A DNA stretch of 64,000 nt from Pegoplata infirma (lineage: Eukaryota; Arthropoda; Insecta; Diptera; Anthomyiidae), in NCBI GenBank assembly GCA_963921195.1, contig OY992536.1:235574023-235638022 (forward strand), in the 5' to 3' direction. Below, piece by piece: positions 10,203 through 22,300 of this stretch (its first letter is position 1; every line of letters starts with the position of its first letter). The position numbers and the translations under genes were made by a program. Below the pieces are notes generated by a model. That model saw only the letters and a program-made list of their open reading frames with translations. It was not told the origin of the DNA and made no database searches.

Positions 10203-11211
10203 CCCAGCAAAAACTTCCATTACCAAGTAATTAACTTTAGGGTTTATAACGAAAATGAGTAACTACCCAGGCAGAAACTGCCAACCGTTACAAAGAAAAA
10301 GGCTCGGCAAAGCACTTAATTTTTTTGTGTAAAAGGTAGTATGAAATCGAAAAAGTGCTTTCCAAGCGCTTTGCCAATGTTTTTCTATTTAAATCCGTTC
10401 AAAATATAAATTTTTTATTAAAATTTATTAATTTTCATAACAATTGCAATATTTTTTATTTCCCTGCAGGATTAGTGGTCGGTCCTTGATAGTTCTCATG
10501 ATATGTCACTTATACACAATGACCCACATATTACAAACTTGACACTTTTTATATAAAAACACCTGTTTCTTTCGTGAGGAAGTGTCTTTAACTTCGGATA
10601 TGAAATGTCACTGGGCCTATCCCTTTGGAACACAACCCGTTCCGGTTCAATACACCACTTTTTTTCGGGACTTTTCCAAAATTTTTCCTAAAAGCATTTT
10701 TATTAAATTTTTTAGGCTCTAGGCAAAATCGCCCAAAGAAAAATCGCCCAAAAAATTTTATGAAAAATCGCCCAAATGCAAAATTGCCCAAAAAATATGA
10801 AAAATGACCCAAAAAGAAAAATACGAAACTTCGCCCAAAATTAACGAAAAAAAGCCCAAAAAAGGAATGAAAAATGGCCCAAAATAAAATAAAAAGAGAT
10901 TTTTTTTAATACTTTTTTCCAAAATACATACTACACAGATAAGCTTTCTTTTGCGGAGAGGGTGGGTCTAAGGCATGGAGTTTGTAATCCCTACGCCCGG
11001 CCGAAGGCCGGCTACGCAGAATAACTTTAAGACAAAGACAAAAACTTTTAAGATAAGACCATAGGTTACGTGCTTATTATTTATTTTTATAGATCGTTGT
11101 TTTGAGAATACATCCCGTCAAATGCATAAGTAATTGATGTAAAAGTTTTAAGTGTGAAACTTAAATTGTAACGAAATAAAAAAAAATTGGAATTAGCACC
11201 GATCAAAGCGC

Positions 11212-11301
11212 CGCAGGCGAAAAATTCTACAAACAAATTTTACCAAAAAATCGCGCGATTTTTTGGTAAAATTTGTTGGTAAAATTTTTCGCCTGCGGAC
11301 C
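11212..11301. repeat. Near-perfect hairpin
   Basis: CCGCAGGCGAAAAATT at the left is complemented by AATTTTTCGCCTGCGG at the right, with TTTTACCAAAAAATCGCG folding back on CGATTTTTTGGTAAAA at the centre. One arm carries a short extra segment. Confidence 0.7.
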
Positions 11302-11349
11302 TTTCATAGGAGTTGCATTCTGTTTTTAAAGTCATTACTTTTGATTTTC

Positions 11350-11510
11350 TACAGCGCTGCGATAGATTAATATGTAGCGTGGAAATCTGCATGTCAGAGC
11401 AGGGGTTTGGGTTCGATTCCCACCAGAGCCTTTGTATGTTAGCAACAACGGAACGGTTTTGCTTCACCTTATTCTTGGTTAGTTAAATTTATAATTTATA
11501 AAAAAAAACA
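11350..11510 (+). mobile_element. Degenerate tRNA-derived SINE copy
   Basis: A pol III B-box GGTTCGATTCC (11410-11420) followed by CACCAGAGCCTTTG. The downstream body aligns with the SINE at 47508-47720 (GCAACAACGG...TTCTTGGTTAGTTAAATTTA against GCTACAACGA...TTCTCGGTTAGGTGAAATTTA). The A-box region is decayed. An old copy of the same family. Confidence 0.55.
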
Positions 11511-13148
11511 CGATTTGCGTTTACTGTTTCTAAAAATAATAATATACTGATTTATTGTGACATACATATTTCAGTTTTGACATTTTAAGATTTTGACAAC
11601 AAATAAAACCAAAATAAAATTGGGCAATTTTTCATATAAAATTTTTGGGAAATTTTTCGTAATGAAAAATCACCCAATTTTTAATTTCGAAATTTTGCCC
11701 AAAAACTATGAAAATTTGCCCAAAAATGTTGGGTAACTTTTCATATGAAATATGACCCAAATTTGTATGAAAAATTTTTGATCGAATTTTCGTTTTCTTT
11801 TTTTGGCCATTTTTCTTTGGGCGATTTTGCCTACAGCCAATTTTTTATTCCAAAACGCAAAGAAAACGGAAAACAAAATTTTTCAGGAAAATAATTCAAA
11901 GTTTGTCGAAATTTTTTTTTTATCCTAATAAATTAGTCAATCAATTTTTTATCCTACCCAGGCAGAAACTGCCAACCATTCTAAAGAAAAAGTCTCGGCA
12001 AAGCACTTTATTTTTTGTGTAGAAGGTAGTATGAATTCGAAAAAGTGCTTTGCAAGCGCTTTGCCAGTGGTTTTCTATTTAAATCCGTTCAAAGTTTAAA
12101 TTTTTTAATAAAATTTATTAATTTTCGTAGCAATTAGAATATTTTTTATTTCCCTGCAGGATAAGTGGCCGGTCCCTGATAGTTCTCGTGATATGTCACT
12201 TACAATTAGACACAATGACCTACATATTGCAAACTTGACACCTTTTATATAAAAACACCTGTTTCTTTCGTGAGGAAGTGTCTTCAACTCCTGATGCATC
12301 ACATGTGAAATATCACTGGGCCTATCCCTTTGGAACACTACCCAATTCGGTTAAATACACCACTTTTTTTTCGGGACTTTTCCAAAAATTTTCCTAGAAG
12401 CATTTTTTAAAAAAAAATTTTCCAAAACGCAAAGAAAACTGCAAACAAATTTTTTCCGGGACTTAGAAAATATTTTAAAGTTTGTCCAAAATTTTTTTTA
12501 TCCTAATAAATTAGTCAATAAATTTTTTATCCTATTTTAAAAAAATTCTTTATTCAAATAAACACCAAAAAAAGTTGTGTCTTATGGACTTATAGAATTT
12601 TGATACGTCCCATTTTTTTTTTTGTTCTAAAAGTGCTATAATAGTACCATATTTTTTGTTTTTAAAGCGCTTTCAAAGCGCTTTGAAATAGCAACGGCAT
12701 ACCGTTTACCGTGGTTATCATTTTGGACGCTGGGGGAGTACTAAACTGTGATGCTTCCCAGCACACAAGCGACTATAAAAGATACTTTGCCAGCGCTTTC
12801 CCGTTCGTATTTTTCTGCCTGGGTAATTACGTCCCAATTTCATTGTTAATTACTTTAACAAGGCGATGTCATCGGAGGCAAGGCCTTCTTTGTTCGCTTA
12901 CGAATAAGCTAAAAAATAATAGCCCATTCCTAGCTCGCTTACGAAAAGTTTAAAAAGTAACTGCATTGTTTGTTTAGTTGTACTTATTAAATGAGAGAGG
13001 TTTTTATAATTCAGATTGCAAATCTATGTACATAGTAAGTTAAAAGTAAGGCCTTTTTTTGGGGTATAATGTGACGCAGCCAGTAATTAGTACTCATTAC
13101 CAGGTAATCCAATTAGGAATAACCACTCATTACCTAGTTTTTGCTGGG

Positions 13149-13434
13149 ACATTATAATATATATTTGATATTGTTTCAAAGAAGATAAGTAATTGTACTT
13201 GTTAAACGGTAATTAGGAAACACATTTGTTTTTCAAATTTGGAAATTTTTATAGAACCTTTTTTTCAACCAAACTCAATCTAAACTGAAGCAGAACATGA
13301 TTCATTGCATTATAATAAAGATATCTGAGGTAGCTCAACTTCTATTAAACCTTGCTAACTATGCCATTACAGAGGATGAATGAACAAACAAAAATGAAAA
13401 AAAATTGTTGCAATTTGTCGTTTTTTTTTTTTTT
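13149..13434. other. Short intergenic stretch, no gene
   Basis: AT-rich, ending in a T-run that is the complement of the polyA tail of the adjoining minus-strand retroelement. Confidence 0.45.
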
Positions 13435-13477
13435 TGAGTATTGGTTTAAGTAAAAAAAATACTTAAACCAATACTCA
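13435..13477 (-). repeat. Perfect 17-bp hairpin at the 3' end of a non-LTR element
   Basis: TGAGTATTGGTTTAAGT and its exact complement flank a 9-bp A/T loop. On the minus strand it sits immediately before an A-run of about 16, i.e. between the coding end of the retroelement and its polyA tail. Confidence 0.75.
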
Positions 13478-14015
13478 GGGGATGCCCCCAACTGATGCTG
13501 TGCATTGTATTGATCAGGAAAATAAGGTTTGGGAAGGAGGAAAGAGGGAGTAGTGTTTGTGGATATTTGATTTAAATTTTTTGTAAGTTATAAGTGACAG
13601 GAAATACCTCTGAAGGGAGTTTATTCCACATACGAATTGTTCGACTGAAAAACGAATTCTCTCTGTAATGCGTTGTGCGAAACACAGGACAATCAACAAC
13701 ATACGGGTGTGCTCTACGAGACAAGCGAGTATTCCGAACAAACACTCGGGCCCGGGGAATAATTTCGCTTATCTCAGATGAACACCGCCCATGATAATAT
13801 CGATAGAAGAGTGTCACACAACCCACATTCCGACGATGCTCCAATGAATCAATAGAGTTGGATACACTACTGTCATTGATAAGCTTCACCGCCCTCCCCT
13901 TGACACGGTCCAGAAGCTTCAGAATAGACTCTGAAGCCCCTGCCCACATGTGAGAGTTGTATTCCATTCCATTTAGCGGTAAAAAAAGTTTTTTTTTTAT
14001 TATCGGGAAATCCAA
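13435..14015 (-). pseudogene. 5'-truncated non-LTR retrotransposon, C-terminal end
   Basis: The minus-strand frame 14015-13572 gives about 147 residues: MWAGASESILKLLDRVKGRA, SLEHRRNVGCVTLFYRYYHG and FFSRTIRMWNKLPSEVFP. These are typical of the region after the reverse-transcriptase domain in insect CR1/jockey-like LINEs. The RT core and endonuclease are missing (5' truncation). After the stop come about 95 bases of 3' UTR, a 17-bp hairpin and a polyA run. The frame is largely intact, suggesting a fairly young insertion. The clade is not certain. Confidence 0.7.
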
Positions 14016-14707
14016 TGACTTTTTATTTGCTAAGAATTTGTTTTAAACCCTTTGAAAGGTGTTTCTTAAATAATATTATCATACTAATTAGAAATTGATA
14101 CATTTATACAAAAATTATTAAGCGCTTTTTCGATATAAAAAGTTAGCATTGTTTGTACATTGTCGCATTTTCCTCGTCTAACAGTTTTTCGTACCTTCTG
14201 TAAACAAGTTCAAAATGTTTATGAGCGAAAGACGAGGAGCTTGATTATACCAAGGCAAAGAAAATTATATAAGGGTTTAAGATGAAAAAATTAAGAAGAA
14301 AAATTTAATTTCTAAAAATTATAGACATTTCTGGTATCTCATACCGGTTTCAAACACTCCAGTTAGTGTTATCATCAGTAGGATTTTAAATGTCGGTTTG
14401 TTTTGTCAATGGAAATTGTTTTTCATATTTGGGTGCTAGAGTCTCCCTTATTTTGGAAATGTTGGAAATGTTGAGACGGTACCCGCTCATTTTTTTAGAT
14501 TTGATTTGACTTAAAATAACTCAGAAAAAATTTTACCCCCTACGACCACGCCTTCACTACGTGACGGGCCTTAAAGAGCGAGGCCTTAAAAATCATTTTT
14601 CCCTACAAACCAAAAAAAAAAAATTTTATTTTTAATTTTTTTGTTAAAACTTTATATTAGCAAGATTTTTTTAGAAATTAAGACAATCTATAAAATAAAT
14701 TTACAAG
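14016..14707. other. Repeat-poor intergenic DNA
   Basis: No exon recognised on either strand; contains a CTACGACCACGCC...GGGCCTTAAAG patch near 14545-14590 of unknown nature. Confidence 0.4.
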
Positions 14708-15760
14708 AAACAAGTAGAAAAGTTAAATTCGACTTTGCCGAATCTATGAATACCCTCCACAATGCATTTTTTAAAGGTTAGTACATTTTTTAACGTGAAA
14801 AAATTAACAATTTTGATTAGAAATATTTTATTTTGAGTAAAAAACTAATTTTTTGTAATTTAAAAAAAAAAATACTACTTTTATTTTTTGAGTGTAAAAT
14901 TTTTTTCGAGTGTAGCGTTTTATTTACTGTAAAAATATTTCTGAGTGAATGCACGTACTTATGTATACCAAATGTTGTAATGTTTGTAAAAAAAAAACTA
15001 AATTTTTTTGAGTGTAAAATTTTTTTTGGGCGTAAAACTTTTTTCGACTGTAATTTTTAAGTTACCAATGCTTTTAAAACTAAACAAGTTTAAAAAAAAA
15101 AAAACTTTTTTTTGAGTGTAAAATTTTTTCGAGTGTAATTTTTGAGTTACCAATGCTTTTAAAACTAAACAAGTTTAAAAAGCATTGCTTTAAAACTAAA
15201 CAAGTTTGAAAAGCATTGTTAAGTTACCACCAATGCTTTTAAAACTTGTTTAAACACGTGGCATTTAAGATGAAACTAATCTGAAATTCAGGGTTTTGCT
15301 TATAACTTTTGAACCACTATACCGATTGAGCTGAAATTTAATACCAAACAGACCTAGGGAATGGCAAAGATACATGTCAAGCTTCAACAGTCTCATTATT
15401 GTCCTTCGAAAGTTATCGCGTTTTTTATCTCGTAAATTCGCGAAACACCCTTGCCGAAATTTACTCTTTTGCTCACAACTTTTGAACCACTGGACCGATT
15501 TGGTTGGACTCAATACCAACCTGACCAGGTAAATAGCCAACACATATGTCAAACTTCAGTCTTTCAAAAGTTAGCGTGTTTTCTACGGACAGACAGACAG
15601 ACAGACAGACGGACGGACGGACGGACGGACGGACATCGCTAGATCGACTTAAAATCTATGGAGGATCATGAATATATATACTTTATGGGGTCCTAGACCA
15701 ATACTTCGATCTGTTACAAACGGAATGACAAACTTATATGTATATACCCTCTATCAATAA
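14708..15760 (+). mobile_element. DINE-1/mini-me-like repeat (family 1), expanded
   Basis: Begins AACAAGTAGAAAAGTTAAAT with TTCG...CGAA hairpin bases and ends ACCCTCTATCA. It has the CGGACATCGCTAGA, ACTTTATGGGGTCC and CGGAATGACAAA blocks. Between 14880 and 15145 a GAGTGTAAAATTTTTT motif is repeated, and 15060-15250 repeats CAATGCTTTTAAAACTAAAC; both look like internal expansions. Confidence 0.65.
15591..15634. repeat. (GACA)n(GACG)n microsatellite
   Basis: About four GACA units followed by GGAC units, at the GTCY proto-microsatellite position of the family-1 repeat. Confidence 0.85.
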
Positions 15761-15966
15761 ATATCAGTCGAGGACCCCATTAAAAAACCAAAAGAACTGT
15801 ATATTTCGTAAGTGAGTGCAAAATTAAGTCCAAAAAAGTGTTTTTACATTTTGGAGAGTGTAAAAGATTCGGCACCAAAGAATATAAAACTCTCACTTGT
15901 TTTATGTACATTTGATAAACAAATGGAAAATTTTTATGCGAAAAGCTTAGACTTGTAGAAAAAGTA

Positions 15967-17294
15967 CCCAGGCAGAAATTACGACTCTTCGAAAAATACA
16001 ATACCATTATAACATTGGATATACAAAAATACGACTTTAAAAATTCAATACCTTGAAAACAAAAAATTTAATACCATTACAACATTGGATTTTAAAAGAA
16101 CCAACGTTACATAAGAGTTTAAAATTATAATCCGAAAAGGTTTACTATGGTAAACTTTTACAAAATTTCTGATTTTAATTTATTTAATTATTTCTTTATA
16201 CCTTTTTTGACAATAGAAAATATTTTTTTGTGTAAAAATGCCACTGCATTTTTTTTCATTATGAAATGTGCAAGGTGAATAAGGGTTCTATAGTCGAAAA
16301 GTCGATTAATTGACTTTTTTGTATAAAAAAATCAAAATGGACTTTTTCTTTCGACTTTTTAGTTTTTTCACTTGGTGGCAGATGAAAAAAAATCTTCTCA
16401 AAAAAATTTACCAAAAAAAATACAAAAAAAACGCAAAAAAAATCGATTTTTTTTGACAAAAAATGTAAAATAAATAAATTTAAAAATTTTGGTAGAAATC
16501 GAAATATTAAATAAAAAAATATCGCATATTATTCTTTGGCGGCTCGTTGTTACCATGAAGCAGAAAGTGTTTAGTGGATTTTTATACCCTCCAACTACAG
16601 TGTGGAGAGTAACGCATCAAAATATCGGTCCAACATTCTAGCGATGTCCGTCCGTCTGTAGTTAACACGATGCAGTCCAAAATAAAAGAGTTAGACTCCC
16701 AAAATTTCGCACGAATATGTCTTATGTTTCTAGGCAGGTTAAGTTAGTAAATCAGCAACATCAGACCAGGGGAAAAAAGTTTCCCCTTTAAGAACTTAAC
16801 CAACCTCTGAAAAATACCATGTTTTTACATGATTTTTTGTGTTGCAACATTTTTATGCTACAAGAAGCTCAAAGTGCTACAAGAAGTTCAAAAGTGGTTT
16901 AAATAATGATAACCCGGATATTAAAAAAATATAAAAAAAAAAATATTTTGAAAAATGTCTATTTATTTAAAATTATTTTTATATACTGTATTTCTAATAT
17001 AAAACACCCCAAAATAGCGCCAAAAATATGTCGAAATAACGTTATTCAGTGTTGTCTTTGAATACCATCCTAAGGTCATAAACTTATTATTACAATGTAA
17101 TTTTTATCCAGTAAATTTGATTTTTTGGTGTTGTGCCGACGTCGGAAACAAAAGTCAGGCGATTGTTTTTTGGCGTTATCATTTCAATGTTATAGTAACA
17201 CCATAAATTTTGTAAATACGATCTCACTTTGGTGTTGGAATGCCCTCCGCCAACTCTATTCTGACGTTATTCCGATTGCATTTTTCTGCCTGGG
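15967..17294. mobile_element. DNA transposon with CCCAGGCAGAAA ends, second copy
   Basis: Left end CCCAGGCAGAAATTACGA, right end GCATTTTTCTGCCTGGG, TA on each side (15965-15966, 17295-17296). It shares the outer 12 bp with 10266-12823 but the interior differs. Interrupted near 16583 by a DINE-like fragment. Confidence 0.7.
16583..16720 (-). mobile_element. Truncated DINE-like (family 1) fragment
   Basis: On the plus strand TTTTATACCCTCCAACTACA, then ATCGGTCCAACATTCTAGCG and ATGTCCGTCCGTCTGTAGTT: the terminal part of a family-1 repeat in reverse orientation. The other end is not recognisable. Confidence 0.55.
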
Positions 17295-17309
17295 TAGTTT
17301 TGGTAAAAA

Positions 17310-17885
17310 AAAAAATATTTTTTTTTTTACGAAAAAACAAAATTACTTTAAAAAAAATTTAATGAACCCAAAATTTTTGGTGAACAAAAATGTTGATGAA
17401 AAAAAGTGTTTGATGAATTTTTTTGATGAAAAGAAAAATTTTTGGAAATAAAAAAAAAATTGATGAAAAAAAAAATTTTTGGTGAGAAAAAAATTGATAA
17501 AAAAAAATTTGAAAAAAAAAATTTGATGAAAACAAAAATTTGATGAAAAAAAGAAAATTTATGAAAACAAAAAAAATTATTAAAAAAAATTTTGATGCAA
17601 AAAAAGTTTTTTGATGAAAAAAAAAAAAATTGATGAAAAAAAAATTGATGAAAAAAAAAATTTGATAAAACAAAAAAAAATTGATAAAAAAAAAAATTAT
17701 GAAAAAAAAAAGTTTCAAAAAATTAAAATAAAATTATGAAAAAAAAAAATTGATGACAAAAAAAAAATTGATAGAAAAAAAAGTTTGATGGAAAAAAAAA
17801 TTTGATGAAAACAGAAAATTTGATAAAAAAAAAATTTGATGAAAAAAAAAACTTTGATGAAAAAAAAAAAATTTTGGTGAAAAAT
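17310..17885. repeat. A-rich low-complexity array
   Basis: Degenerate tandem TTTGATGAAAAAAAAA-like units about 12-17 bp long. Long reading frames here are pure composition (Phe/Lys-rich) and are not genes. Confidence 0.8.
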
Positions 17886-18329
17886 AATTATGTTACTTTT
17901 TATTCACCAGCTGGTGAAAAACTGGTTTATTCACCACGAGGTGAATTATTATCCAAGTTACAAACCAAAGTTATTAAAATTTTTGGTTTTAAGAAAATGA
18001 AAATCGTATTCTTGTTTTCTTTTTCGTTAATTGTTAGCTTATATAGTCAAACTGGCGTCCTGCAACTTTTTTTAAATTAAACACAAGCCTAAATCCATGT
18101 TTCCATCAAGATCAAAAACACTCGATTTGAGCAAAACACTTCGATCTGTTTCCACTCAAGTTGAAGTGATTTGCAACGTCAAATTAATTACGAATTTTCG
18201 TAATTAAGAAAATTTTTTCGTGTATTCTGCTTCATTGGAGTGCGAATTTCTATGAATTTGTTCAACAGTATAATCGAACTACCGTTATTGAATATAAACA
18301 AATTGTGACGGTCTTTTATTTCTTTCCAG
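17886..18329 (+). other. Intron sequence before the first ChAT exon seen
   Basis: No earlier exon recognised. Ends in the acceptor TTTATTTCTTTCCAG at 18315-18329. Confidence 0.6.
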
Positions 18330-19309
18330 GCCTACTATTACTGGTTGAATGATATGTACATGGATATACGTATACCATTGCCGATTAACTCAAATCCTGG
18401 CATGGTTCTACCACCAAGACGTTTTACTACTGTTCATGATGTCGCCAGATTTGCAGCACGAATACTAGATGGCATAATGATACACAAAGAAATGCTAGAT
18501 AGCGGAAGTCTACCGCAAGAACGAGCTACATCACGTGAAAAAAATCAACCTTTATGCATGGCACAATATTATCGTTTACTGGGCTCATGTCGTCGACCTG
18601 GCTTAGAACGTGATTCCCAATATTTACCGAAACAGAAAACAGCTGATGAACATGTTATTATACTGTGTCGCAATCAAATGTATTGTATTGTCTTGAAGGC
18701 CCAAGATCGCGGTAAACTAACAGAAAGTGAAATAGCCTCCCAAATACTATATGTATTGAGTGATGCACCTTGCTTGCCAGCAAAACCACCACCACTAGGA
18801 CTTTTAACTGCCGAACCACGAACACAATGGGCTGAGAATCGTGCCACATTACAATTGGAAGAACAAAATCATCGTAATATGGAACTAATTGAGACGGCAT
18901 TAATTGTCTTGTGTTTAGATGAGCCACTGCCACTGACATTTAATGCTCGTGGTTTTACGGGAGCTACACCATCGGTACATTATGCCGGTCAGCGAGATGA
19001 AACTAATATGGCTCATGAAATGATACACGGTGGAGGAAGTGAATATAATTCCGGTAATCGTTGGTTTGATAAAACTATGCAAATAATTATTTGTACCGAT
19101 GGTACTTGGGGTCTTTGTTATGAACATTCAACATCGGAGGGTATAGCCGTAGTGCAACTATTGGAAAAGATCTATAAGCAAATTGTAGATAATCCAACAG
19201 ATGACAATGGTGTACCACAACATCATTTACCGCCGCCAGAACGTTTAGAATGGGAAATAGCACCTGAAATACAAAGACACTTTGGAAAAGCTTCACAAAC
19301 AGTGGATAA
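18330..19309 (+). CDS. ChAT: ChAT exon with catalytic histidine
   Basis: Acceptor TTCTTTCCAG, phase 0 start (GCC TAC TAT TAC TGG); donor GTGAGT at 19310. Encodes AYYYWLNDMY through SQTVD plus two bases of a Lys codon. Catalytic His codon at 19125-19127. The intron after it is only 67 bp. Confidence 0.93.
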
Positions 19310-22300
19310 GTGAGTGATAGGTATAAATTTTTCTAAATCTTCAATTGGTCATGGTATTTGTGTAATATTTTTGCAGAGCTATCGATAATTTGGATTTCTA
19401 TGTGTACCGTTATAAGGGTTATGGTAAAAATTTCATTAAAGCATGTCAAGTTAGTCCAGACGCCTATATACAATTATCTTTACAATTGGCCTACTACAAG
19501 TAAGTATCTATTTAGTAAGAAATTAAAAATAATCAAGTAAGAGTGTTCAATTCGGCTGTGCTGAATAGTAGATACCCTTTAACATGAAAAAATGTCCAGA
19601 AATTTTTTTAGGAGGGCGGGGGCGTCGGTGGGAGTCAATGGCGGACACCTTTTCTCCTGCGGTAAATTTTAAATTTTAATTTTATTATTTTTTAAATAAA
19701 ATTTAAATATACACGCCCTCTAAAGGGGGCGGGTCATAAAAGAAACGAATTTTTTTAATCCCTTGGGTCCAAATCCAGGAGTTTGAACTTCTTCTGGCAT
19801 TAAAAAAAAAAAATACAAAACACATGTAAAAGCAAACAAAACAATTAAAGTCGGTTAAGACCGACCATATAATACCCTACACCATTATTTTCCGGAAAAT
19901 GGATCCAAAGTCCAAACGATATATTTTTTGTTGGATTTTTTAATACTGCAGCAAACACACAAAAACCAAATTTGAGTGAAATGAAATAGGCTTCTTTTTG
20001 TTGCCAATTGACCGATTTAACTGAACATCGGTTAAAATCTATATATGGGGGCTAAGTCCAAAATTGGTCAACCTCTAATCAGATTTGATAAGACTACAAA
20101 AGTACACATTGAACAATTAAAAACAAAATTTTGATCAAATATTTCATCTTTTCATGAATTTAAAGAAATTTGGGACAAAATGTATTTGAAAGTGTATCAT
20201 AAATTTTCCTGAAATTTAGTTAAATTTAACTAAAAAATGATAAATTTTCTTGACTATAGGGAAAAAAAGTTTAGTTCATTTACTTATAAATAGTTCATAG
20301 CTTTTTTTAATTGTAGTTTTTCCAATATAAGAAAAAATTCGTACTGCCAACTAAGTAAATTTCTCTTCTTAAAATTGATTCTTAGAATTTAGTTAATAAC
20401 TTCTTAGAATTAAGTTAAAAACTTCTAAGAATTTAGTTAAAATGGCGATATCTCGAAAACTAAGCAAGATAGAGCGAAACGAATAAAATTTTGAAAAGAA
20501 AGACTACACACAATAATATGGAATAGCCTAGCCCTACATATCTGTCAGGGTTACAAGACCCTAATTTCGGATCTAAAATTTGAAATTCCCGAGATTTTAT
20601 ATATGCACATATTTCGGTAAATACTGCCGACACGAGAAAAAGTCCAACGGAATTTTTGTAGCTCTGGACTCGTAGAACACTTCCGCAAAATATCAAAAAG
20701 CCCTCCGAGCAATAGTTTTTGAGTTATCTAGCTTTTAAAATTCTCAAGACCCTATCAGGCCCTTAATTCTCGTATCTCAAAAACTAAGCAAGGTAGAGCG
20801 AAACGGACAAAAGTTTTGGCTCAAAATCTATGGCGACCCTTAGAGGACCCAACGGGGTCTCGAGTCAACAGGGTCTAAACCCAATCTAGTCCAAAAATGT
20901 GAATAAACTAAAGTGTAATATAATTTTTTCCATTTTCTAGTTAAAATTGGCGTAAAATTAAATACTTTTGTTTTCCTTATTTTTGAGAAAAATATGAACT
21001 AAAACCAATAAAAAAAATCATTTAGTTAATTTTCCCAGTTTTTAGTTAAATTTTTTTTAATGTATCGGGAGAGTGGCTTGTATGGGAACTACAAGTAGAA
21101 CTGGTTCCAAATTTCGAAAGGCCACCTATTTAAATACGGCTATGAGAGCCATTTGAGCCCTAAGTCAAGAGAAGCTTAAATTTAATTTTCAGATCGCTAA
21201 ACCGAAAGTGATTTCTGTCCACGCCCATAAAAAGAGGCGGGCAAAAAATTACTCCTTCCCCTTTGCGATAATTTATGTTATTTTTATACCCTACACCACT
21301 CTGTGGTACAGGGTATAATGAGTTTGTGCTGATATTTGTAACTACCCGAAATATTGGTCGTAGACCTACCTATATATACCGATCGACTCTGAATTACTTT
21401 TTGAGTCGATTTACCGATGTCCGTCTGTCTGTCCATCTAACGGTTTAAGCACAAAAAATGTGCGCAATTTTCGACTAATTGACTTGAAATTTGAAACTTA
21501 AGCATCTTTTGGCCCAAAGACGAAGCCTATTGAAACTGGAAATCGATCCATGTTAAGACCTAGCCCCCATACAAACGCCCCTTTGAGTTTGACTTAAATG
21601 ACTATAATAACCGTATTAAAATAAATAGCGTATTGAAATTCTAATTTTGTATTCCAAATTTCAAAGGAATCGGGTCAGTCCTTCTTGTTGTCCCCATACG
21701 AACCACCTTCCCGATATTCACATAATTCCCTCAAAATTCATAAAAATGGGAAATATTCAATTAAAATTTTGTTTGTAGGTATTAAACGTGTACTTTGGTA
21801 ACCAAATCAAATCTTAACATAATTCGACCATTTTTGAACTTAGCCCTTATATAAAAATTTCGCCCGATATTCGTTAACTCGGTTTTTTTAAGATGTTGTT
21901 TTAGTTCATCAAAGGGTAACTCTTTAACCCTGGTCCGATTTGGCTCATTTACAAACTAAACTACACCATTTCCAATTGTATTTCAGAAATAATCAATTGT
22001 AATTAAGAAGTTATTAATTGTATTTCAGAATTTATCTGTTGTATTTCAGAATTTATCAATTGTATTTTAGAAATTATCAATTGTATTTCAGAAGTTATCA
22101 ATAGTATTTCAGAAATTATCAATTGTATTTCAGAATTTATTAATTGTATTTCAGAATTTATCAATTGTATTTCAGAAATTATCAATTGTATTTCAGTAAT
22201 TATCAATTGTATTTCAGAATTTATCAATTGTATTTCAGATATTATCAATTGTATTTCAAGAATTAGCAATTGTATTTCAGAATCAATTGTATTTCAGAAA

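Larger units (their letters stand above)
10714..11838. mobile_element. hAT-like element with repeated GCCCAAAA motifs
   Basis: TIR AGGCTCTAGGCAAAATCGCC against right end GGCGATTTTGCCTACAGCC; 8-bp TSD AATTTTTT (10706-10713 and 11839-11846). The other tandem unit of the host (about 12395-12425) shows the corresponding region without this insert. AATCGCCCAAAA/GCCCAAAA motifs are repeated near both ends. It carries a strong hairpin (11212-11301) and a SINE-like segment. Confidence 0.7.
10266..12535. repeat. Tandem duplication of the CCCAGGC element's 5' region
   Basis: The block starting CCCAGGCAGAAACTGCC and ending AATTTTTTATCCTA occurs twice head-to-tail: 10266-11956 (with a 1.1-kb insertion) and 11957-12535. 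Without the insertion each unit is about 570 bp. Confidence 0.75.
10266..12823. mobile_element. DNA transposon with CCCAGGCAGAAA ends, TA target site
   Basis: Left end CCCAGGCAGAAACTGCC, right end TTTTTCTGCCTGGG, with TA on both sides (10264-10265, 12824-12825). Nested in the CCCAGC element. Subterminal motifs AAGTGCTTT and GCGCTTTGCCA recur. Its 5' part is present twice in tandem (10266 and 11957). Related copies: 15967-17294 and the left end at 46619. Confidence 0.7.
10203..13148. mobile_element. DNA transposon with CCCAGCAAAAACT ends, 2.9 kb
   Basis: Left end CCCAGCAAAAACTTCCATTA, right end ATTACCTAGTTTTTGCTGGG, flanked by AC on both sides (10201-10202 and 13149-13150). Subterminal TAATTACTCATTACC-like repeats occur at both ends. 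A second copy with the same ends is at 50314-53758. No transposase is visible; the interior is occupied by other elements. Confidence 0.65.

Noticed and set aside
10990..11015. CCGGCCGAAGGCCGG hairpin as a bacterial-type terminator
   Set aside because: Lies inside a non-autonomous transposon in fly DNA; no transcription unit ends here.
13572..14015. Host protein-coding gene
   Set aside because: Motifs RVKGRAVKLI, LFYRYYHGRC and MWNKLPSEVF are those of LINE C-termini, and a polyA run follows.
17359..17718. Long Phe-rich minus-strand reading frame
   Set aside because: It is the complement of an A-rich GATGAAAA-type low-complexity tract, with no start context or domain.
18658..19296. Minus-strand frames opposite the large ChAT exon
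   Set aside because: Antisense shadows of a strongly conserved coding exon.
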